The translations under genes were made by a program, and so were the position numbers. A DNA stretch of 64,000 bases, taken from VXYL01 sp965243095. GTDB taxonomy: Bacteria > Pseudomonadota > Gammaproteobacteria > Pseudomonadales > Azotimanducaceae. The notes beneath the pieces are model-generated. The model was not told where the DNA came from. It made no database searches and saw nothing but the letters and a program-made list of their open reading frames with translations. Positions 7,067 through 16,027 of the stretch are shown one piece after another. How positions within the stretch are numbered: position 1 is the stretch's first letter; each line of letters opens with the position of its first letter. The stretch lies in NCBI GenBank assembly GCA_965243095.1, contig OZ251530.1:2294001-2358000 (forward strand). Reading direction: 5' to 3'.

Positions 7067-10015
7067 ATGCTATTTTTCTACCGAACCCTCAGCCGAAAAC
7101 CGTTCGTGCCCACCAACCCACCCGTGCCCCGCAGCGCCCCGGAGGCTCCGGTTTCGACCGTAGAGGTCAAAACCGGCGATTGGGCGACCTATCGGCGGCT
7201 GCTCGGCTACATCGCCGATCAGAAGATCTGGTTTCTGCTGGCCGCCGTAGGCTTCCTGTTCGCCGCCGGCGGCGAAGCGGGGTTCGCCTTGGTGCTCGGC
7301 CTCATCGTGGACGCGCTCGGCTATCCGATGCCGGCGTACGTTTGGCAGTTTCCGGCGATCATGTTGGTGCTGGCGGTGCTGCGCGCCGGCGGCGCCGTCG
7401 CCGGCGAATACGCGCTGTCGCGGGTGTCCTTCCGCGCCGTCCACGCCATTCGCACCCATTTGTTCGACCGCCTGTTGCTGTTGCCGAGCGCCTACTACGA
7501 CCAGAGCGCCCGCGGCCACTTGGTGTCGCGGCTCACTTTCACCACGGCGCAGTTGCGCGACGCCACCGCGGACGTGTTGAAGGTGCTGGTGGCGGACGGC
7601 CTCAAGGTGGTGGTGTTCCTGGCGGCGATGATCTATCAGAACTGGCTGCTGACCTTGGCGTTCTTCGTCGTCGCGCCGCTGGTGGCGGCCATCGTCCGCT
7701 ACGCCTCGCCACGGTTCCGGCGCTTGAGCGGGCGCATTCAGGATTCGATGGGCGACGTCACCCATGTGGCGGCGGAAGCGGTGGGCGGCTACCGCGAGGT
7801 GCGCATCTTCGGCGGCGAGGCGCGGGAACGGGAACGGTTCCAACAGGCGAGCGAGCAGAACCGACGGCAGAACCTGAAGATGACGCTCACCAAGGCCACC
7901 AGCGCCCAGGTGATCCAGTTCCTCGCCGCGGCGGCCTTGGCGGCGCTGGTGTGCCTGGTGTTCCTGCCGTGGGTCGGCGGCGGCATGACGCCCGGGGCGC
8001 TGGCGGGGTATTTGGCGCTGGCCGGGGCGCTCGCCAATCCGATCAAGAAGCTCTCGGATCTGAACGCCCGCTTGCAGCGCGGGCTGGCGGCGGCGCACGA
8101 CATCTTCTCCCAGCTCGATCAACGCCCGGAGCCCGACGCCGGCGAGCTGGACGTGCCTCGCGTGCGCGGCGACATCCGTTTCGAGGAGGTCTCCTTCCGC
8201 TACGGCGAGCGGCCGCCGGTGCTGCGCGAGGTGTCGCTCGCCGTGCAGCCGGGCCAAACCGTCGCCTTGGTGGGCCGCTCCGGCGCCGGCAAGACGACGC
8301 TGGCGAGCCTCATCGCCCGCTTCTACGAACCGACCAGCGGCCGCATTCTGCTCGACGGGCAGCCGCTGGCGGATTACCGCCTCTCCTGCCTGCGGCGGCA
8401 AATCGCCTTGGTCACGCAAGACGTGACGCTGTTCAACGACACCTTGGCCAACAACATCGCCTACGGCGCACTCGCCGGCGCGGACAAGGAAGCCCTCGAC
8501 GCCGCCGTGTCCCGCGCCCAAGCCAAGGACTTCGTCGATCAGCTACCCGACGGGATCGACACCGTGGTGGGCGACGACGGGGTGCTGCTTTCCGGCGGCC
8601 AGCGGCAGCGCGTGGCCATCGCCCGGGCGCTCCTGAAGGACGCGCCGGTGCTCATTCTCGATGAAGCCACCTCGTCCTTGGACGCCGCTTCCGAGCGCAA
8701 GGTGCAAGCCGCGCTGGAGGAGGTGATGCACGGGCGCACCACCTTCGTCATCGCCCATCGCCTGTCCACGGTGGAGAAGGCGGACGTGATCGCGGTGGTG
8801 GAGGACGGCGCCATCGTCGAGACCGGCAGCCACGCCGCGCTGGTGGCCGCCGGCGGCGCCTACGCGAAATTGTACGAATCGCAATTCCAAGCCAAGCCGG
8901 CCCAAGCGGCAACCGGCGCGCGCCGCCCGCGCCGCCCGACGACGCTGCCGGTGGCGACCACGCTGGCGCCGCTGGTGCGCGGCTGGTACGACGGCCGCTT
9001 CTGGCCGCGCCTGCTTTGGCCGCTCGGCGCGCTGTTCGGCTGGCTGGCCGGGCGGCGGCGCCGGCGCTACCTGAGCGGTCGCGCCAAACCCTGGCGGGCG
9101 CCGGTGCCGGTGGTGGTGGTGGGCAACATCACCGCCGGCGGCACCGGCAAGACGCCGCTGGTGATTTGGCTGACGCGCTGGCTGGTGGAACGCGGCCGCA
9201 AGCCCGGCATCGTTTCCCGCGGCTACGGCGGCAAGGCGTCGTACCCGTTGCTGGTGAACAAGCAAACCCCGGCGGCGCGGTGCGGCGACGAAGCGGCGAT
9301 GGTGGCCCGGCGCACCGGCCGCCCGGTGGTGGTGGACCCGAACCGGCCGCGCGCCGTGCGGGCGCTGCTGGCGAGCGCGGACGTGGACGTGGTGCTCGCC
9401 GACGACGGCCTGCAGCATTACGCCTTGGCGCGCGATGTGGAAATCGCCGTGCTTGACGGCCAGCGCGGCGTCGGCAACGGCCTCTGCCTACCCGCCGGGC
9501 CGCTGCGCGAGCCGGTCGCCCGGCTGCGCGACTGCGACTGGGTGGTGGCCAACGGCACGGCGCCCGGCGTGGTGGAGCAAGAGTCCGTGATGGCGGCCGA
9601 GGCGCAGGCGTTGGTGAACGTCGCCAGCGGCGAACGCTTGACGGTGGACGAGTTCACCTGCCGCTTCGGCTTCCGCGACAACTTGGCGGCCATCGCCGGC
9701 ATCGGCAATCCGGCGCGGTTCCAAGCCACCTTGTCCGGCCTCGGCCTGACGCCGACGTTGCGCGCCTTCCCGGACCATCACCGTTTCACCCTCGCCGACA
9801 TCCAGCCCGCCGACGCCGCGGCGGTGTTGATGACGGAGAAGGACGCCGAGAAGCTGCGCTCCCTCGGCCCGCCGGCCAACTGCTGGTACTTGGAAATCAA
9901 CATGCGTTTCTTGCAGCCGGTGGACGAGCTTCTCGAAGCGTTGCTGCGGGGCAAGGGCGTGCCGCTCGACGCGCCCAACAACAGCGAGCTGGCGTTGCCC
10001 GCGCAAAGCGCATGA
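7067..10015 (+). CDS. msbA-lpxK: MsbA-LpxK fusion: lipid A flippase joined to tetraacyldisaccharide 4'-kinase
   Basis: 982 residues in one uninterrupted frame. Residues 1-600 are an ABC exporter half-transporter: five to six TM helices, Walker A GRSGAGKTT (about 403), signature LSGGQ (about 507), Walker B VLILDEATS and H-loop AHRLST. After a short Ala/Arg/Pro linker, residues 630-960 match LpxK: P-loop VVVGNITAGGTGKTP (about 684) and DDGLQHYAL (about 778). MsbA flips lipid A across the inner membrane and LpxK adds its 4'-phosphate. The two are usually separate adjacent genes; here no stop or start separates them. It overlaps kdsB by 4 nt. The start is uncertain: the ATG at 7067 has no strong Shine-Dalgarno sequence, and a GTG about 14 codons later is possible. 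Confidence 0.93.
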   Translation: MLFFYRTLSRKPFVPTNPPVPRSAPEAPVSTVEVKTGDWATYRRLLGYIADQKIWFLLAAVGFLFAAGGEAGFALVLGLIVDALGYPMPAYVWQFPAIMLVLAVLRAGGAVAGEYALSRVSFRAVHAIRTHLFDRLLLLPSAYYDQSARGHLVSRLTFTTAQLRDATADVLKVLVADGLKVVVFLAAMIYQNWLLTLAFFVVAPLVAAIVRYASPRFRRLSGRIQDSMGDVTHVAAEAVGGYREVRIFGGEARERERFQQASEQNRRQNLKMTLTKATSAQVIQFLAAAALAALVCLVFLPWVGGGMTPGALAGYLALAGALANPIKKLSDLNARLQRGLAAAHDIFSQLDQRPEPDAGELDVPRVRGDIRFEEVSFRYGERPPVLREVSLAVQPGQTVALVGRSGAGKTTLASLIARFYEPTSGRILLDGQPLADYRLSCLRRQIALVTQDVTLFNDTLANNIAYGALAGADKEALDAAVSRAQAKDFVDQLPDGIDTVVGDDGVLLSGGQRQRVAIARALLKDAPVLILDEATSSLDAASERKVQAALEEVMHGRTTFVIAHRLSTVEKADVIAVVEDGAIVETGSHAALVAAGGAYAKLYESQFQAKPAQAATGARRPRRPTTLPVATTLAPLVRGWYDGRFWPRLLWPLGALFGWLAGRRRRRYLSGRAKPWRAPVPVVVVGNITAGGTGKTPLVIWLTRWLVERGRKPGIVSRGYGGKASYPLLVNKQTPAARCGDEAAMVARRTGRPVVVDPNRPRAVRALLASADVDVVLADDGLQHYALARDVEIAVLDGQRGVGNGLCLPAGPLREPVARLRDCDWVVANGTAPGVVEQESVMAAEAQALVNVASGERLTVDEFTCRFGFRDNLAAIAGIGNPARFQATLSGLGLTPTLRAFPDHHRFTLADIQPADAAAVLMTEKDAEKLRSLGPPANCWYLEINMRFLQPVDELLEALLRGKGVPLDAPNNSELALPAQSA

Positions 10016-10791
10016 GCTTCCGCGTGGTGATTCCGGCGCGTTTCGCGTCTTCCCGCTTGCCCGGCAAACCGCTGCTGGACCTACACGGCCAACTGATGAT
10101 CCAACGCGTCGCGGCGCAGGCGGCGCGTTCCGGTGCGCGCAGCGTGGTGGTGGCGACGGACGACGAGCGGGTGCGCGGCGCGGTGCTGCGTTCGGGCATC
10201 GAGGGCGTCGCAGCCGTGTTGACCCGCGCCGACCACCCCTCGGGCTCGGACCGGGTGATGGAGGTGGTTGCCAACGAGGGCTGGCGCGACGACGAGATCG
10301 TGGTGAACGTGCAAGGCGACGAACCCTTGCTGCCGCCGCGGGTCATCGACCAAGTGGCGGCTTTGGCGCGTGAGGCCAGCGCTTGGCCGGAGAGCCCGTG
10401 CCGCGTCGCCACCCTGTGCGAAGCCATCGCCGACAGTGCCGACGTGTTCGACCCGAACGTCGTTAAGGTGGTGGCCGACGCCCAAGGCCGAGCCTTGTAC
10501 TTCTCCCGCGCCCCGGTGCCGTGGTCGCGGACCGAGTTCGCGGAAGGCGTATCGGGATCGCTACGCGCCGGCTGGCACCGGCACATCGGCATCTACGCCT
10601 GGCGGGTGGACGCGCTAAAGGAGTTCGTCTCTTGGCCGGTGGGCCGGCTCGAGCGCGTGGAGGCGCTGGAGCAATTGCGTTTGCTGGAACACGGGCGCGG
10701 CATCGCCGTGGCCGAGGCGGCGGCACCAGTGCCCGCCGGCGTCGACACGCCCGCCGATGCCGAGCGGGTGCGCAGAATCCTAGCCGGCTGA
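10012..10791 (+). CDS. kdsB: 3-deoxy-manno-octulosonate cytidylyltransferase
   Basis: 259 residues. It activates KDO with CTP to CMP-KDO for the lipopolysaccharide inner core, in the cytoplasm. Family landmarks are FRVVIPARFASSRLPGKPL, VVVATDDERV, RADHPSGSDRV and VNVQGDEPLLPP near the start, and HIGIYAWRVDALKEF later. The ATG overlaps the lpxK stop (ATGA), so it is translationally coupled to the flippase-kinase fusion. This forms a compact lipid A/KDO operon. Confidence 0.97.
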   Translation: MSFRVVIPARFASSRLPGKPLLDLHGQLMIQRVAAQAARSGARSVVVATDDERVRGAVLRSGIEGVAAVLTRADHPSGSDRVMEVVANEGWRDDEIVVNVQGDEPLLPPRVIDQVAALAREASAWPESPCRVATLCEAIADSADVFDPNVVKVVADAQGRALYFSRAPVPWSRTEFAEGVSGSLRAGWHRHIGIYAWRVDALKEFVSWPVGRLERVEALEQLRLLEHGRGIAVAEAAAPVPAGVDTPADAERVRRILAG

Positions 10792-11038
10792 GAGATTTGG
10801 GCGACAGGCTTGGAGAACCGCGACGACATCCCGGTATTCATGCCACTTGAATCCTGTCATCCGCCTGTCTCCGTCGAATCAAACGCACCGTTGCACAGCG
10901 TGGCGGCCCTCGGGGCCTGTCGAGCAGCGCGACGCGGCGGATTTATAGCAAAACGGAGCGCGGCCAGGCGATGGCGGGCCAACCTCCGGCTACGGCCACC
11001 GCCTGCCGTCGTGCCCGATAGCTCGCGGAGCGGCACGT

Positions 11039-11257
11039 TCAGCTCGACAACCACACGTCTCGCTCTATGCCAGCTTGCTTGAGAAGCCGCGACAGCAGGG
11101 CGGGGCTGATCTCCGCCCTATGGGGGTTCGGAATCGCAAGGCGCCTTTCGTCCATGATCATGAACAGATGCTTGCCGCCGGGAAACGGGCCGGCAAACCC
11201 GATCTTCCGCAACCGCCGCACCAGTTCTTGGTGCGAGACCGGAGACAACGCCGCCAC
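11039..11257 (-). CDS. HicA-like mRNA interferase toxin
   Basis: 72 residues from a GTG that shares its G with the TAG stop of the upstream HicB-like gene (TAGTG). The small basic protein reads LVRRLRKIGF, then GGKHLFMI with the catalytic-type His, then IPNPHRAEISPALLSRLLKQAGI. This is the double-stranded-RNA-binding-like fold of HicA (YcfA) toxins, which cleave mRNA. The partner antitoxin is encoded first and overlaps, an order seen in many hicBA loci. The weak GTG start fits low toxin expression coupled to the antitoxin. No upstream gene to 10791 was found. Confidence 0.82.
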   Translation of the reverse strand: MAALSPVSHQELVRRLRKIGFAGPFPGGKHLFMIMDERRLAIPNPHRAEISPALLSRLLKQAGIERDVWLSS

Positions 11258-11508
11258 TACGCCGCTCTCGTGTCGATCTCCGTGATTGCCGCGCTGCCCA
11301 ACCTCGGGATGTGGAGCGACCGTTTGACGCTGACCAGTATCCAGCCTTCGATGACCTCCTTCAGCTCGCGCCGGCAGCCTTCCAGCGTCTCGGCGCACGC
11401 CCAGACGCCCGGCAAGTCCGAAACCTCGCCGTAGTAGGGGGTCGCCTCGTCGTCAATCAACTCGTAGCGGGCGCGTCGAAGCGCTTCGTCAACGTACTCT
11501 GTCAGCAT
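11257..11508 (-). CDS. HicB-like antitoxin
   Basis: 83 residues starting at MLTEYVDEALRRARYELI. The body, with YYGEVSDLPGVWACAETLEGC then a helix RELKEVIEGWILVSV, matches the partial-RNase-H HicB fold that neutralises HicA. Its C-terminus is short (IPRLGSAAI) and lacks an obvious added DNA-binding domain, so autoregulation is not assured. The stop overlaps the toxin start by one base. In-frame sequence upstream of this ATG lacks family similarity. Confidence 0.82.
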   Translation of the reverse strand: MLTEYVDEALRRARYELIDDEATPYYGEVSDLPGVWACAETLEGCRRELKEVIEGWILVSVKRSLHIPRLGSAAITEIDTRAA

Positions 11509-11665
11509 GGGGCCTCGTGACTCGACAAGCGTAGCGTCATCATACGCCTTCGGGCCGGCGACTGCCGGCAAGCTTGACCCGCACCACGCACTTGGCGGCG
11601 AGCACACACGCTACGCTTCCGACCATGGCGACCATGGACAGCTAGCAGGGCGACGTGCGACAAAG

Positions 11666-11708
11666 CCGAACGGGGGATGCCGGCGCGGCGTGGGCTTCCC
11701 CCGTTCGG
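11666..11708 (-). terminator. Hairpin immediately after giant LRR gene 1
   Basis: Just past the TAA at 11712 (reading minus), a 12-bp inverted repeat CCGAACGGGGGA/TCCCCCGTTCGG closes a GC-rich loop and is followed by CTTTGT. This is a plausible intrinsic terminator. A close relative of the hairpin follows gene 2. Confidence 0.55.
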
Positions 11709-11711
11709 GGC

Positions 11712-14700
11712 TTACGGCCTTGCGGTGGCGGAGAGGTTGGAGAGGTGGCCGGCGGGGCTTTCCAGCAGGCTCATGACGGTGAGCGGGTTGTCGAACTCCA
11801 CTGTCAGGCGCCATTTTCCGTCGGCGTCGCCCAGCGCGCCTTCGAAGCCTTCGTCGCCGTCTTCGAGTTGTGCGGCGGTGAGCGTCAGCGCCTCGCCCGC
11901 GGGCACGGTGACGGTTAGCGGCTCCGACGCCGCGCCGGCGTCGTCCACGCCGGTGATGGTGGCCATCGCAGGTTCGTCGCCGTTGTTGGCCAGGCGGAGG
12001 AGGCTGCGCTGCCCGTCGCTGGACGCCGGGTGGAACACCGCCACCCGCGCAGTGCTGTCCGCCGCCGGCGCCGTCTCGTGCAGGCTGGTCACGAAGCCGT
12101 CGGCGTGGCGGGCGTAGCTTGCCGCGGCGAACGCGAGGGTGCCGCTTTGCAGTTCCAGACGCCACGTGCCTTTCGTCGGTGCGCCGACGCCGGATGCCAA
12201 GCCCTTCTTGGCGTTGCCGTTTTCCAAGTCGTCGGAGTTGAAGTGCATCGTCGCCCGCGCCGCGAGTTGCAGCCGGACGGGGCCGGCGCGGACGCCGGCG
12301 TCGTCCACGGCTTCGATGTCCACCATGCCCTCCGTCGCGGTCATGTTGGCCACGCGGACGAAGCCCTCGCGGCCGGCCGGATTCGACGCCGCTGGGAACA
12401 GCGGCAGCCGCAGCGTCTCGCCCGCGGCCGCGCGCAGCGGCGGCGGCGACAGGTTCGGAAGGTGCCCGGACGGGCTTTCGAGGAACGTGGAAGCGGACAG
12501 CGGCCACGGCGCGGCCACGCGCAGGCGCCACTTGCCGGCGCCGTTGCCGAGTCCCGCGCCGGCGGCACCCCGGGACCGCTCCAGCCGCCCCGCCCTCAAC
12601 ACCAGCGGCGCGCTCGGCGGTGCCATGAAGCCGGAGGCGAAGCGGCCGCGCCCGGCGTCGTCCACGCCCCACACGGACATCCGCGCGGACTCGGCGCCCG
12701 GGTTGAACACCCGCAGCGAGCTGCGCTGCATGTGGTTGCTCGCCGGGTTGAAGAGGAACGCCGAGAGCGAGTCGCCGGTGCGCGGCAACTCGGCGTGGGC
12801 GGGGGTGAGGAAGCCGTCCGGCGTGCGGACGTACGCAAGAACCTCGATGTCGAGAACGGACCACAAGAGCAGTCGCCAATTCCCCGCGTCGGCGGGCCCA
12901 AACCTTCGGCCAGTCCAATCTCCGCGTTGCCGTTCTCCAAGTCCGCTGAATCGAACTGCGCCGCCGCGCCGGCGGCCATCGAAAGCGTCACCGGGCCGGC
13001 GGTCTGCCCGGCCTCGTCCACCGCCTCCACCAGCACCGCGCCGTCCATGTCCGTGCGGTTGAGCACACGCACCACGCCGCTCCGCCCCGCCGCGTCCGCC
13101 GCGGACGGGAACAGCGGCACCGACCAGCCGAACACCACCGCCGCGCCGGCCTCGCGCAGCGCCGGAATGTGCGTGGCCAGCGCCGCCGCGCCCAGCGGAT
13201 TGCCGCGCAGGCCCAGCGCGCCGCCGTCCGCGAGCCTCGGGTGCCCGGCCAGCCGCGACACGCCCGCCAGCCGGTTCCAGCCCAGGCGCAGCCACGACAG
13301 CCGCGGCAGCCCGCGCGGCGGCGAGGCGTCGGCGATGCGGTTGCGCGACAGGTCCAGCCGCGTCAGCGCCCGCAAGGCCGCCAGCGCCGAGACGTCCGCC
13401 ACCATGTTGTTCGGCAGCCACAGCCGCCGCAGCGCCGAGAGCCCCGCCAGCGGCGAGATGTCCGCGATCTGGTTGTCGCCCAGATGCAAGTAGATGAGCG
13501 CGCCCAAGGCCGCCAGCGTCGAGATGTCCGCCAGGTCGTTGCCGTCCAGCCACAACTGCTCAAGGGCCGTCAGCGTCGAGAGCGCCGACACGTCCGCGAG
13601 GCCGTTGCCGGAGAGCGTCAGCGCCTCCAATCCGGTCAACCCGGAAAGCGGCGACAGGTCGCGCACCGCGTTGCCGCCCAGCAGCAGCGTGCGCAGGCTG
13701 GTCAGCCGCGACAGGTCGGAAACATCCACCAAGGCGTTGTCCGACAAATCCAGATAGGTCAGCGACGGCAGCCCGGCCAGCGGCGAGAGATCCAACGGCT
13801 CGCCCCCGGCTGCCGGGGCGTTGCCGGAGAGCGTCAGCCACTCCAGATTCGACGCCGCCTCCAGACCCGCCAGCGAAGCCACCCCGAAGGAACCCGCGTT
13901 CAAGGATGTGAGCCCGCGCAGATCCGCCTCCGTCACCGACCCGGGCGCCTTGCCGAGCGCCTGCTCCACCGCCCGCCGCAGCCCCGGGTCCGGCAACGAC
14001 GCGAGCGGCCCGCCGCCCCCGCCCTGCTCATCTTCCTCTTCCTCCGGCGGCGGCGCTGGCTCGGCAACGCCGGCGATGCGGCGAATGCGATGGTTGCTGG
14101 TGTCCGCAACGTAGATGTATCTGCTGGCGCTGTCCACCGCAATCGACCTAGGGCCGTTGATTTGCGCCGAGGTGGGCGCGCCGCCATCACCACTGAAGTC
14201 ACCCGTCCCCGTGCCGGCGACTGTCGAGATGGTCCCCGATGTGTCAACCTTGCGGATGCGGTGGTTTTGGCGGTCCGTGATGTAGAGGTTGCCGGCACCG
14301 TCCAGCGCCACCCCAAAGGGGCTGTTGATGGCGGCCGAGGTGGCTGCGCCGCCGTCGCCGCTGAAGTCGCCCGTGCCCGTGCCGGCGACTGTCGAGATGT
14401 TCCCTGATGCATCCACCTTGCGGATGCGGTGGTTGTTCGTGTCCGCAATGTAGAGGTTGCCGGCGCCGTCCAGCGCCACCCCAAGGGCGCTGTTGATGGC
14501 GGCCGAGGTGGCTGCGCCGCCGTCGCCGCTGAAGTCGCCCGTGCCCGTGCCGGCGACCGTCGAGATGTTCCCTGATGCATCCACCTTGCGGATGCGGTTG
14601 TTGAAAGTGTCCGCAATGTAGAGATTGCCGGCGCCGTCCAGCGCCACCCCAAAGGGGTTGGCGATCTCGGCCGAGGTGGCTGCGCCGCCGTCGCCGCTGA

Positions 14701-15250
14701 AGCCGGCCGTCCCCGTGCCAGCAACCGTCGAGATATCCCCTGATGCATCTATTTTGCGGATGCGGTGATTGTTGTAGTCCGCAATGTAGAGGTTGCCGGC
14801 GCTATCCACCGCAAGCTCGGCGGGGCTGTTGAGTTGCGCCGCGCTGGCCGCGCCGCCATCGCCGCCGAAGCCGCCCGACCCCGTGCCGGCGACTGTCGAG
14901 ATGTTCCCTGATGCATCCACCTTGCGGATGCGGTGGTTGCTCGCGTCCCCAATGTAGAGGTTGCCAGCGCTGTCCAGCGTCACCCCATTGGGGCTGTTGA
15001 TCTCGGCCGAGGTGGCTGCGCCGCCGTCGCCGCTGAAGCCGCTCGTCCCGGTGCCGGCGACGGTTTCGATCGCCGGCGGCTGCGCGTATGCCAGCGTCGA
15101 GAAAGTCGAGCACAGCAGCGCCGCCAACGCCGCTGCCGCCAAGCCACGCGCATCATCGGCAACCCTTTTTTTCGGGGGGGGGGGGGGGGGGAATTGATCT
15201 TCATCGGCTCGGCTTCCTTCATCCGCTTGGTGGTGACCATCTCGTTGCAT
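11712..15250 (-). pseudogene. Giant secreted NHL-LRR protein, copy 1 (phase-OFF and frameshifted)
   Basis: Order of parts: poly-C tract (PPPPPP), signal peptide LAAAALAALLCSTFSTLAYAQ, about six NHL-type beta-propeller repeats (VALDGAGNLYIAD, NHRIRKVDASGNISTVAGTG) at 15070-14050, an Asp/Glu and Gly linker, 22-residue internalin-like LRRs at about 13920-13190, and four beta-rich modules of about 118 residues ending in GHLSNLSATARP. The start matching the paralogues is ATG 15204 (MKINS); with 18 C it runs into a short wrong frame ending at 14980, so the gene is OFF. The in-frame ATG at 15250 has no clear ribosome site. A second lesion at about 12882-12885 (one G short of copy 3 in GGGG) splits the first C-terminal module. 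Function unknown; likely surface-exposed or secreted. Confidence 0.8.
15174..15191 (-). repeat. Poly-C(18) tract in the 5' coding region of copy 1
   Basis: Eighteen consecutive G on the plus strand, so C on the coding strand, five codons after ATG 15204. From that ATG the reading frame is in phase with the signal peptide only for tract lengths of 16 or 19. At 18 it is OFF. Confidence 0.9.
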
Positions 15251-15458
15251 CCTACCGTATCACGGCGCATCACGGAGCGATAGTTTTGACGGGATCTGTC
15301 TCGAAGCCATTGCGCCCTCGGCGAGATTCCTGACGTGCCACCACGACTGCACGATGGCGGGCGTCGCGAAGCGCCGGCCGGTGCGCGTTACAGCGGAAAT
15401 ACGCCGAGCCGCTTGTTGTGTATGATTCTTCTGCCAGACGAAGCCAGAGGACACGAGC

Positions 15459-15749
15459 GTGGAAGCGAGAAGCCCCACGCCCATCGACTCCAATCCGCGC
15501 AAGATGAGTGGCAAGCTCTGCATCGGCCAGACCCGGATGCCGGTGGCGGACTTCCTCATCCATCTGCGCCGGGGCGGCTCCATTGCCTCCTTTTGCGAAG
15601 ATTTCGGCATGGAACCCAAGGACCTTCATGGTGTGCTGGAATTCGCCATCCACGACCTTGGCGAGGACCGTCGAGTGGTTGACCGCGCGCGGGACTGGGC
15701 CAAGGCGCACGCCAAGCAGAGTGGCGAGAGGGAACTCGCATTGCCGTAA
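15459..15749 (+). CDS. DUF433-type antitoxin-like protein
   Basis: 96 residues from GTG, with AGAGGA about 8 nt upstream. The core GKLCIGQTRMPVADFLIHLRRGGS and FCEDFGMEPKDLHGVLEFAI follows the DUF433 pattern (GKPvIrgTRipV ... G.s.e.i...yp.l...di..al). These small helix-turn-helix proteins are usually paired with a PIN-like DUF5615 toxin. No intact toxin follows: a short MASLKVLLDVNVSRQ stretch at 15838 may be a remnant. The gene is divergent from giant LRR copy 1. An intact relative lies at 20493. Confidence 0.7.
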   Translation: MEARSPTPIDSNPRKMSGKLCIGQTRMPVADFLIHLRRGGSIASFCEDFGMEPKDLHGVLEFAIHDLGEDRRVVDRARDWAKAHAKQSGERELALP

Positions 15750-15981
15750 GGCGCCCCAACGCTGGAGCCTCGCGGCCCCGCCCCCTTGGCCAGTCCCGCC
15801 TCCTTCCATGGAACAGCCGCCCGCTCACACCCCTCGCATGGCTTCCCTCAAAGTACTGCTCGATGTGAACGTGAGCCGACAACCCGGACCACGGCGACAT
15901 GGGGCGAGAACATTGATTGTCGGACGACCAGATCAGTCGCGCAAGCGCATGCGAGAAACCGAGGACCGTAACTCTCGCGAA

Positions 15982-16024
15982 CCGAACGGGGATGCCGACG
16001 GTGGCGTCGGCTTTCCCCGTTCGG
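15982..16024 (-). terminator. Nested hairpin after giant LRR gene 2
   Basis: Directly after the TAA at 16028 (minus), CCGAACGGGGA pairs with TCCCCGTTCGG. Inside lies a second stem GCCGACG-CCAC-CGTCGGC. It resembles the hairpin after copy 1, which suggests that the 3' flank has been copied together with the C-terminal coding half. Confidence 0.55.
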
Positions 16025-16027
16025 GGC

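Noticed and set aside
10792..11038. Possible small gene or promoter after kdsB, including a minus-strand frame beginning near 10858 (KWHEYRDVVAVLQ)
   Set aside because: Vaguely IscX-like at the start, but it ends after about 20 codons near the kdsB end and lacks the conserved remainder. Nothing supported in this gap.
11712..15250. Reading copy 1 as two independent genes (NHL-LRR protein and module protein)
   Set aside because: Paralogues 2-5 carry both parts in one frame, and a single missing G explains the split.
15838..15885. MASLKVLLDVNVSRQ as a PIN/DUF5615 toxin gene after the first DUF433 gene
   Set aside because: Similarity lasts only about 12 residues before unrelated sequence, too little to call even a pseudogene with confidence.
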